DNA of 58,212 nucleotides from a bacterium BMS3Bbin10 (lineage in GTDB: Bacteria; Pseudomonadota; Alphaproteobacteria; Rhizobiales; Methyloligellaceae): NCBI GenBank assembly GCA_002897995.1, contig BDTT01000030.1, forward strand, positions 1-58,212, given 5' to 3'. Each line of letters starts with the position of its first letter. Within the stretch, counting starts at the first letter, position 1. The notes below the pieces were generated by a model that made no database searches, was not told the DNA's origin, and saw only the letters and a list, made by a program, of their open reading frames with translations. Of the stretch, positions 27,382 through 34,357 are shown one piece after another. The position numbers and the translations under genes were made by a program.

Positions 27382-28278
27382 TCAAACAGCCTCTTCCGGC
27401 AGGCCCGCCTTGCGGGCGTGCCTGGCCGGTTCATCGGCCACATGTGCGAGATCCGCGTCATAGACGAGGCGCTCTTCGCCCGCGAGCACGACGAAGCGCT
27501 TGCCGCGCATGCGCCCGATGAGCGTCAGTCCGGCCTGTTTGGCGAGATCCACGCCCCAGGCGGTAAAGCCGGATCGCGACAGCAGCACCGGAATGCCCAT
27601 CTTGACGGTCTTGATGACCATTTCCGAGGTCAGACGCCCGGTTGTGTAGAAGCTCTTGTCGCCGGCCGAGATTTTGTTCAGCAGCATATAGCCGGCGATC
27701 TTGTCGACCGCATTATGGCGTCCGACATCTTCCACATAGAGGAGCGGCGTGTCTCCTTTGCACAGGACGCAGCCATGGATTGCCCCGGCTTTCAGATAGA
27801 GCGAGGGCGCGGTGTTGATCTTTTTTTGCAGCGCGTAAAGCCAGGAGGTGTGAATGCGCGCTTGCGGGTTGAGCACGGCGTCCTCGAACTCCTCCATCAG
27901 ATCGCCGAACATGGTGCCTTGCGCGCAACCCGACGTCTGCACCTTCTTTTTGAGTTTTTCCTCGTAATCGGTTTCGCGCTTCGTCCGCACCACCACCACA
28001 TCGAGATCCTCGTCATGGTCGATGGAGGTGATCACGTCATCGGCGCGCAGCATGTTCTGGTTGAACAGATAACCGGCCGCCAGCAGGTCCGGATGATCGC
28101 CGATCGTCATCATGGTGACGATCTCCTGGCCGTTCAGATACAGCGTCAGGGGCCGCTCGGCGACGACGGAGGTTTCGATCTCCGCGCCCGCCTGATCGCG
28201 GCCGCGGACGCGGAGCGAGAGCTGCGGATGGTCGGGATCGGGCCGGAGCGTGAATTCTTTCAACTGATGCGGCTCCAA
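27382..28278 (-). CDS. fdhD: Formate dehydrogenase accessory sulfurtransferase FdhD
   Basis: Carries sulfur from a cysteine desulfurase to the Mo-bisMGD cofactor, a step essential for formate dehydrogenase activity. The 298-aa protein shows the FdhD core: TSGCAQGTMFG, the IHGCVLC region, VEDVGRHNAVDKIAGY, and SRSGFTAWGVDLAKQAGLTLIGR near the end. Here the mid-protein loop has a single cysteine (GCAQG) rather than a CxxC pair, as in a subset of the family. Divergent from mrp across a 232-base gap that must hold both promoters. Confidence 0.95.
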   Translation of the reverse strand: MEPHQLKEFTLRPDPDHPQLSLRVRGRDQAGAEIETSVVAERPLTLYLNGQEIVTMMTIGDHPDLLAAGYLFNQNMLRADDVITSIDHDEDLDVVVVRTKRETDYEEKLKKKVQTSGCAQGTMFGDLMEEFEDAVLNPQARIHTSWLYALQKKINTAPSLYLKAGAIHGCVLCKGDTPLLYVEDVGRHNAVDKIAGYMLLNKISAGDKSFYTTGRLTSEMVIKTVKMGIPVLLSRSGFTAWGVDLAKQAGLTLIGRMRGKRFVVLAGEERLVYDADLAHVADEPARHARKAGLPEEAV

Positions 28279-28510
28279 GATTGGCGGGTGCAGGGCGATG
28301 CAATATCGATTTCAGTTGAAACTAGAACTTGTGCCGGCGCGCGCGCAAGATGCCAGTGCCGCAATGCCGCAGACTCGCAGTCTGATTGTTGCATGCCGCG
28401 AAACTGTGCTAAATGCCCGCAACGCAACCAAACGAAGATGAAGCGTCCCGGCCCGCCTCCTGCTCATTGCATGTTATCGCGGGCGCCGGCACGCGGGGAA
28501 GCAGACGAAC

Positions 28511-29692
28511 ATGGCGAAAAAAAACAACGGGAATGCCGCCGGGGCGGCGGTTGCAAAAGAGCAGGTGCTTGAAGAGCTCAAGCGGGTGAGGGGCCCGGAT
28601 CTGTCCGACAATATCGTCGCGCTCGGTCTCGTCTCGGAAGTCGTCATTCACAAGGACAAGGTGTATTTCGCCATTTCCGTCGATCCGGCGCGCGCGGAGG
28701 AACTCGAGCCGCTGCGCCAGGCGGCGGAAAATGTGGTCCTGGAGCTTCCCGGCGTGAGTTCGGCGACGGTCACCTTGACGGCGGACCGCGAGGCCGGGGC
28801 GGGGTCCTCTCCGGCGCCGCAAGCTGGCCCCTCCTCTGGCCCCTCCTCTGGCCCAATGGGCGGTCCGGGGGCCGAGCCCAGGGCCGCGGGCATTCCCGGC
28901 GTGAAGCACATCATCGCCGTGGCGTCCGGCAAGGGCGGGGTCGGAAAATCGACGACGGCGATCAATCTCGCGCTCGCCTTTCAGGACCAGGGTCTGAAAG
29001 TGGGCGTCTTGGACGCCGACATCTATGGCCCCTCCATGCCGCGTCTCTTGGGCATTACCGGCCGGCCGCAGCCAACTCAGGACAATATCCTGAAACCCAT
29101 GGAAGGCTATGGGCTGAAAGTCATGTCCATGGGCTTCCTGGTGGAAGAAGACACGCCGATGATCTGGCGCGGACCCATGGTCATGTCGGCCATTACGCAG
29201 ATGCTCAAGGAAGTCGACTGGGGCGAGCTCGATCTGATGGTGGTGGATATGCCGCCCGGTACCGGCGATGCCCAGCTCACCATGGCGCAGCAGGTTCCGC
29301 TGGCCGGCGCGATCATCGTTTCCACGCCGCAGGATCTGGCGCTCATCGATGCGCGCAAGGGGCTCAACATGTTCCGCAAGGTGGATGTCCCGGTGCTGGG
29401 GATTGTCGAGAATATGAGCTATTTCCTGTGCCCCGGCTGCGGCGAGCGTTCCGACATTTTCGGTCATGGGGGCGCGCGTTTCGAAGCTGAAAGGCTCGGC
29501 GTAACCTTTTTGGGCGAGGTTCCGCTGCATATGGATATTCGCGAAAAGTCCGACAGCGGGCAGCCGATCGTTGTTTCCGATCCCAAGTCCCCGCAGGCGG
29601 AGGTTTACCGCGAGATCGCCGCGATGGCCTGGGCGGGAATTGAAACGGAAGACTCCAAAAGCGCGCCGCCGAAGATCGTTATCGAGGGTTAG
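28511..29692 (+). CDS. mrp: Mrp/ApbC-family iron-sulfur cluster carrier ATPase
   Basis: A P-loop ATPase that binds and transfers [4Fe-4S] clusters. The 393-aa protein has an N-terminal MIP18/DUF59 domain (LKRVRGPDLSDNIVALGLV), a linker, the deviant Walker A VASGKGGVGKSTTAINLAL, VLDADIYGPSMPRLLG, MPPGTGDAQLTM, and the cluster-binding CPGC in YFLCPGCGERS. The linker (about residues 100-125) contains a short direct repeat giving GPSSGPSSGP. Cluster supply to the many Fe-S proteins of this island is a plausible but inferred role. ATG 28511 follows GGGGAAG. Confidence 0.95.
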   Translation: MAKKNNGNAAGAAVAKEQVLEELKRVRGPDLSDNIVALGLVSEVVIHKDKVYFAISVDPARAEELEPLRQAAENVVLELPGVSSATVTLTADREAGAGSSPAPQAGPSSGPSSGPMGGPGAEPRAAGIPGVKHIIAVASGKGGVGKSTTAINLALAFQDQGLKVGVLDADIYGPSMPRLLGITGRPQPTQDNILKPMEGYGLKVMSMGFLVEEDTPMIWRGPMVMSAITQMLKEVDWGELDLMVVDMPPGTGDAQLTMAQQVPLAGAIIVSTPQDLALIDARKGLNMFRKVDVPVLGIVENMSYFLCPGCGERSDIFGHGGARFEAERLGVTFLGEVPLHMDIREKSDSGQPIVVSDPKSPQAEVYREIAAMAWAGIETEDSKSAPPKIVIEG

Positions 29693-29693
29693 T

Positions 29694-29756
29694 GCGTATC
29701 ACCGATAGGTGGAAACCGGTTATCGGACAAATGATACGCATAAACAAAAAGTCAGG
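29694..29756. repeat. GCGTATCA dispersed palindrome, copy A
   Basis: Arms GCGTATCA (29694-29701) and TGATACGC (29732-29739) enclose CCGATA...TATCGG, a nested inverted repeat around GAAACCGGT. Downstream bases TAAACAAAAAGT are shared with copy B at 47613. It fills the gap between convergent mrp and the GGDEF-EAL gene and may act as a bidirectional terminator. The pattern (GAAACCGGTTATCGG) resembles intergenic palindromes known from Hyphomicrobiales. Confidence 0.85.
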
Positions 29757-31734
29757 CCGCACGGGTTGCTCGTTTCGCCTCGGCCCGGTTGCCCAGCGTA
29801 ATTTTCAGCGGTTCGGCGATTCTTTTGGCGCAGGCGCTCGCGCTGACCGGGCGGCCATAGAGGAATCCCTGCACCTGGTGGCAGCCGAGACTCTTTACGA
29901 TCTGGTTCTGCTCGGGCGTTTCCACGCCTTCCGCGGTGATGCTGACGCCGAGTGAGCGGCCCATGGCGATAATGCATTTGACAATGCCCATAATGGCCTT
30001 GTCCCGGGTCATCGTCCGGACGAAGGATTTGTCAATTTTGATCCGGTTGAAGGGGAAACTCGAAATATAGCTCAGACTGGAGTATCCGGTTCCGAAGTCA
30101 TCCATCGCGATCGACACGCCAAGGGCGCGCAGCCCGTTCAGGTCTTCCACCACCTTGCCGGTCGTGTTGATGAGAAGGCTCTCGGTGATCTCAAGCTCGA
30201 GGCGCGCCGGGTCGAGGCCGGTTTCTTCGAGTATGCCCTTCACCTGTTTCACGATATTGATCCGTTTGAACTGGATGGCCGAGAGGTTGACCGCGACCTT
30301 GAGCGGTTTCGCCCAGGCGGCCGCGTCCATGCAGGCGCGGCGCAGGACCCACTCGCCGATGGGAACGATCAGTTCGGTTTCTTCCGCCAGGGGAATGAAG
30401 AAGGCGGGCGAGATGGTGCCGTCTGCCGGGCGGTTCCAGCGGATCAGGGCCTCATAGCCGCAGATGGTCTGGGTGTCGAGGACGACCTGCGGCTGATAAT
30501 GCAGCTCAAACTGATCTGAATCGAGTGCCCGGCGAAGGTCGCACTCCAGGTCGCGCCGCTCGATAAAGGCGGTGTCCATGCCGTCTTCGAAGAATTTGTA
30601 AGCATTGCCGCCGTCGGCCCTGGCGCGCCCGAGTGCCAGATTGGCATGACGTATGAGGATGGCGGCATCATCGGTATCGTCGGGTGCGACCGCGCCGCCA
30701 ATCGATACCGTGCAGGTAATTTGCTCGCCATTGACCCAGAGCGGCGCGGAGAGCGCTTCTTTCAATGTTGCGGCGAACACGGCGGCCTGCCCGGCGCGCG
30801 CGATGGATGAGAGTATCAGCGTGAACTGATCGCCGCCGATGCGCGCGGCAAAATCGCCGTCGCGAATATTGGATTTCAGAATCTCCGTGACATAGCGCAG
30901 AACGGAATCGCCCGCGCTGTGTCCAAGCGCATTGTTTATTTCCTTGAAACGGTCGATGTCGACAATGAGGACCGCGAGATGGACGCCGGCCTTCTTGCGG
31001 GTTTCCAGCGCCCGGCCGAGTTGCCGGTCGAACAATTTTCGATTGGCGAGACCGGTCAGTTCATCGTGACAGGACAGATAGCGGACCCGCTCTTCGGCCT
31101 TGATGCGGTCGCGCGTTCTGAAGATCACGAACAGCGACGGAATGCCAAAGGCGATCAGCAGCATGATGCCGGTTACGCTGGCGATGATAAGGAAGGAGTT
31201 GGTGAAATATTCGGCCTGCTCGCTCTGATCGACGAAGGCGACAATCGATCCGATGTAGTCGCCCGCCGAATGGAACGGGATCACCACCGAGGCATAGTTC
31301 GCGGGCACCGCGCTTTCCTCGCCGGTGCGCACTTGCGCGGTGAGCAGCTTGCGATCCCTTTGGTAACGGGTCACGGGCGATTTGAGAGCGAATGACAGGT
31401 CCCGGTAGGGGCGCCAGTCCGACGGTCCGGCGGAATGGAACAGATTTCCGGATTCGTCAAATACGTCGAATGCAAATATGCGCGAGACCAAGCGGCGCTG
31501 GTCCAGGTGGATTCTGCGGTTCGCGAATGCGTTCTGGAGGTCGTATGTTTCGGTCTGCAGGGCGGTGTTAAAGCCCGTGGCCCAACGTTTGGCCTCGGCC
31601 CGGGCATCGTACATCAACTGGATTTCCTTGACGGAGGTCGATGTGAGAATGACTATGCCGATCATGCAGACGATAAGCAGGGCGAGCCCGAGAACGGTCA
31701 TCAGGTCGCGCTTGAAAAATATTATCCTGGACAT
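29752..31734 (-). CDS. Membrane GGDEF-EAL protein, probable c-di-GMP phosphodiesterase
   Basis: A 660-aa sensor-type protein: TM helix at ~10-32, a periplasmic domain at ~33-178, a second TM at ~180-205, a GGDEF domain at ~215-380 and an EAL domain at ~395-640. The cyclase motif reads GGDQF (300-304), so diguanylate cyclase activity is doubtful. The EAL side is intact: YEALIRW (427-433), ELEITESLL, DDFGTGYSSLSY and EGVET. Expected to degrade c-di-GMP in response to a periplasmic signal. ATG 31734 places the first helix at a normal distance; an upstream in-frame start at 31776 is possible. Confidence 0.92.
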   Translation of the reverse strand: MSRIIFFKRDLMTVLGLALLIVCMIGIVILTSTSVKEIQLMYDARAEAKRWATGFNTALQTETYDLQNAFANRRIHLDQRRLVSRIFAFDVFDESGNLFHSAGPSDWRPYRDLSFALKSPVTRYQRDRKLLTAQVRTGEESAVPANYASVVIPFHSAGDYIGSIVAFVDQSEQAEYFTNSFLIIASVTGIMLLIAFGIPSLFVIFRTRDRIKAEERVRYLSCHDELTGLANRKLFDRQLGRALETRKKAGVHLAVLIVDIDRFKEINNALGHSAGDSVLRYVTEILKSNIRDGDFAARIGGDQFTLILSSIARAGQAAVFAATLKEALSAPLWVNGEQITCTVSIGGAVAPDDTDDAAILIRHANLALGRARADGGNAYKFFEDGMDTAFIERRDLECDLRRALDSDQFELHYQPQVVLDTQTICGYEALIRWNRPADGTISPAFFIPLAEETELIVPIGEWVLRRACMDAAAWAKPLKVAVNLSAIQFKRINIVKQVKGILEETGLDPARLELEITESLLINTTGKVVEDLNGLRALGVSIAMDDFGTGYSSLSYISSFPFNRIKIDKSFVRTMTRDKAIMGIVKCIIAMGRSLGVSITAEGVETPEQNQIVKSLGCHQVQGFLYGRPVSASACAKRIAEPLKITLGNRAEAKRATRAA

Positions 31735-31938
31735 TTCTGCCCGCCCCCAAAACTGTACTCCGACAGCTGGCGGCAAGAATACGAGATGCAGGTAAAAATC
31801 CGTGTAATAGAAGTGCTTAACGAAAAAATACAGTCAAAAACACTACCGAACACCGGTCCGGCCGGAAGACTTAAGGTCCGGACCCTGATGGCTGCCTGAA
31901 ATGACCGCGAAACTACTTGCGCCGGGCCTGCCGGGGTA

Positions 31939-32970
31939 TCAGCCGCCGGTGACGGACATATGCCGCGAAACCGCCGGGCGGCTGGTGCTGCGGTCGATGA
32001 TGAAATCATGCCCTTTCGGCTTGCGGGAGATGGCCTCGTCAATGGCCTGACCGAGCAAACCGTCACTTTCGGCGGCCCGCAGGGGGGCGCGCAGATCGGC
32101 CGCGTCATCCTGGCCGAGGCACATATAGAGGGTGCCGGTGCATGTCACCCTGACGCGATTGCAGGACTCGCAGAAATTGTGGGTCATGGGAGTGATAAAC
32201 CCGATGCGGCCGCCGGTTTCCCTGACTTTCACATAGGTGGCCGGCCCGCCGGATTTGTAGGGAATGTCTTCCAGTGTCCAGGCGTCCATCAGCCGGGAGC
32301 GAACCACGGAGAGCGGCAGATACTGGTCGGAACGGTCGCCATCGATGTCGCCCATCGGCATGGCTTCAATGAAGGTCAGATCCATGCCCCGGCCGTGGGC
32401 CCAGCGGATCATCCCGTCATATTCGTGCTCGTTGATGTCCTTGAGCGCCACGGCGTTGATCTTGACCCGCAGGCCGGCGTCCCGGGCGGCTTCGATCCCG
32501 GCCATGACCTTGTCATAGTCGCCCCAGCGTGTGATTTCCCGGAACTTTTCAGGGCTTAACGTGTCGAGGGACACATTGACCCGCTTCACGCCGCAATCGG
32601 CCAGCTGCCTGGAGAACCGGTTCAGCTGGCTGCCATTGGTGGTGAGGGTCAACTCGTCGAGCGCGCCGGATTTCAGGTGCCGGGAAAGGGCCTCAAACAG
32701 CCACATGATGTTCTTGCGCACCAGCGGTTCGCCACCGGTAATGCGGAGTTTGCGGACGCCCCTGGCCACGAAAGCGGTGCACAGGCGGTCCAGCTCTTCC
32801 AGCGTCAGCAGGTCTTTTCTCGGCAGAAAAGTCATGTTTTCCGCCATGCAATAGAAGCAGCGAAAATCACACCGGTCGGTCACCGAGACGCGCAGATAGC
32901 TGACATGGCGGCCATAGGGATCGATCAGCGGTGGCGCATCGGCCTGAATGGGGGCAGAAAATGTCATCAC
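31939..32970 (-). CDS. moaA: GTP 3',8-cyclase
   Basis: Radical-SAM enzyme for the first step of molybdopterin synthesis. The 343-aa protein has the N-terminal SAM cluster CDFRCFYC (CxxxCxxC), LRITGGEPL, and the C-terminal cluster [18 protein letters not shown]. It ends in the conserved GG dipeptide needed for activity. ATG 32970 or 32967. Divergent from the formate dehydrogenase operon, so the shared 428-base region between them is a likely control point. Confidence 0.96.
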   Translation of the reverse strand: MMTFSAPIQADAPPLIDPYGRHVSYLRVSVTDRCDFRCFYCMAENMTFLPRKDLLTLEELDRLCTAFVARGVRKLRITGGEPLVRKNIMWLFEALSRHLKSGALDELTLTTNGSQLNRFSRQLADCGVKRVNVSLDTLSPEKFREITRWGDYDKVMAGIEAARDAGLRVKINAVALKDINEHEYDGMIRWAHGRGMDLTFIEAMPMGDIDGDRSDQYLPLSVVRSRLMDAWTLEDIPYKSGGPATYVKVRETGGRIGFITPMTHNFCESCNRVRVTCTGTLYMCLGQDDAADLRAPLRAAESDGLLGQAIDEAISRKPKGHDFIIDRSTSRPAVSRHMSVTGG

Positions 32971-33398
32971 GCATTACCTCTTAAAGCGTTCAAAAAGACG
33001 CAATCCATTCCGCGATACCCGATTGTCCGCCCCAGGTATCCAGGAAAAATCGCGATCCTTACGCGACATCCTCACCTTAGCAGTGGCGGCGGCGCGATCA
33101 AGTCTGCCAGACAGGGGAAATTTTACCCGTCCGGGCAGACTGCGTGTCGAGGACCAAACTGGGCCGCAGAACCGCACTCCCGTCAGCTCTACACCGGTGA
33201 TATGTATCGGAAAAATGACCTTTCACAGGGTGATCCGCGAACCGGTCCGGGGGGCGGGGTTCAGGCGCCATTGTTTCGTAGGAAGAACGACAGTTACTAC
33301 GTTATATTGAAACTAACACGTTGCCTTTGGGCCTTCTGGCTTGCACACTATTGGCGTATGCGGACCTGTGTGCCGCACGGGAGGATAAGAAGATCGAA
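32971..33398. promoter_or_regulatory. Divergent moaA / formate dehydrogenase control region with an inverted repeat
   Basis: This 428-base gap holds the promoters and leaders of moaA (leftward) and of the dehydrogenase operon (rightward). AGTCTGCC (33101-33108) and GGCAGACT (33134-33141) form an inverted repeat that extends inward with G/C runs around an A/T-rich centre (GAAATTTTA), suitable for an RNA hairpin in the moaA leader or a DNA operator. No confident Fnr/Crp box, sigma-54 site or known molybdenum-cofactor riboswitch was recognised. Confidence 0.45.
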
Positions 33399-34013
33399 AT
33401 GCCCGTAGAAGAGGCAACGCGGGAGAAACCTGGCGCTCTCGCACAGGAAGATGCACTGCGTGCGCAGATGTATCGCTTTCTGGCGCGGCTGCTGGCTGCT
33501 CCGCCCGATGCGGCTTTGCTGAAAACCGTCGCCGAACTGGAAGGCGGTGAGACCGATCTGGGCAAGGCCATGGCGTCATTCGGCAAGCTGGCCATGAAGA
33601 GCGATCCGGTGCGGGCCGATCAGGAATTTCATGATCTCTTCATCGGCGTCGGCCGGGGCGAACTGCTCCCTTACGGATCTTACTATCTGACCGGATTTCT
33701 TCACGAAAAGCCACTGTCCAAGCTGCGCAGCGACATGGCCCGGCTTGGCATCGCCCGTGGCGAAGAGCGCAAGGAGCCGGAAGACCATATTGCCTCCCTC
33801 ATGGACATCATGGCCGGGTTGATAACCGGCGAGTTCGGCGATCCCGCGCCGCTTGCCGACCAAAAGGAATTTTTCGAAGCCCATATTTCAAATTGGGCAA
33901 GTCATTTCTTCGCCGACCTTGAAGGGGCGAAGACATCAGTTCTCTACGCAGCGTTAGGCAGCATCGGCCGGGGCTTCATGGAAATTGAAGCGACGGCATT
34001 TTCGATGTCCTGA
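33399..34013 (+). CDS. TorD/DmsD-family chaperone for formate dehydrogenase
   Basis: Binds the Tat signal peptide of the molybdoenzyme and holds it until cofactor insertion is complete. The 204-aa all-helical protein has the family segments EFHDLFIGVGRGELLPYGSY and EPEDHIASLMDIMAGL. The ATG at 33399, after GGGAGGA (33379-33385) and AAGAAG, gives the usual size; an in-frame start at 33321 would add a hydrophobic leader with no sense for a cytoplasmic chaperone. First gene of the operon. Confidence 0.88.
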   Translation: MPVEEATREKPGALAQEDALRAQMYRFLARLLAAPPDAALLKTVAELEGGETDLGKAMASFGKLAMKSDPVRADQEFHDLFIGVGRGELLPYGSYYLTGFLHEKPLSKLRSDMARLGIARGEERKEPEDHIASLMDIMAGLITGEFGDPAPLADQKEFFEAHISNWASHFFADLEGAKTSVLYAALGSIGRGFMEIEATAFSMS

Positions 34014-34072
34014 CGGGGCTGGGGAAGGCGGGTGTTGCGCAAGGCCGCCCGTCCAATCAAAGGAGGCAGAGC

Positions 34073-34270
34073 ATGAAAGCGAAATGTGATCGTGTGAATG
34101 CTGATCGCCGCGGCTTCTTGAAGCTTGCCGGTGTCGGCGCCGCTGCTGGCGGTGTCGCTCTCGTGAGCGGCGGGGACCTGGCGGAAGCAAACGCGACTGC
34201 CGATAAAACCGGTCGTCTCTACAGGGAGACCGACCACATCAAAACCTATTACGCCCTGGCCCGTTACTAG
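34073..34270 (+). CDS. Small twin-arginine signal protein of formate dehydrogenase loci
   Basis: A 65-aa protein with a Tat motif (DRRGFLKLAG) followed by an alanine/glycine/valine-rich segment and a short polar tail ending DHIKTYYALARY. It corresponds to the small Tat-region protein that regularly precedes fdhA in proteobacteria; function unknown, possibly an exported or membrane-held assembly factor. Strong ribosome site AAAGGAGG before the ATG. Confidence 0.85.
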   Translation: MKAKCDRVNADRRGFLKLAGVGAAAGGVALVSGGDLAEANATADKTGRLYRETDHIKTYYALARY

Positions 34271-34293
34271 GGCCCGGAGCGTAACAGGATTCG

Positions 34294-34310
34294 CCCCGCC
34301 GTTTGCGGGG
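34294..34310 (+). promoter_or_regulatory. Hairpin in the fdhA leader
   Basis: CCCCGC (34294-34299), loop CGTTT, GCGGGG (34305-34310), located between the small Tat protein and fdhA with no U-tract after it. It may stabilise the fdhA message or set relative expression. Confidence 0.4.
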
Positions 34311-34357
34311 ACAGGGCTCTGAACGTTTCGGAGCACAACTTTTGGAAGGAGGAAGCG

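Noticed and set aside
26713-28572. 619-aa open frame on the + strand
   Set aside because: Antisense to mobA and fdhD and crosses an intergenic repeat; no domain recognisable.
32971-33398. Molybdenum-cofactor riboswitch in the moaA leader
   Set aside because: The known conserved sequence of that RNA was not recognisable; only a generic inverted repeat is seen.
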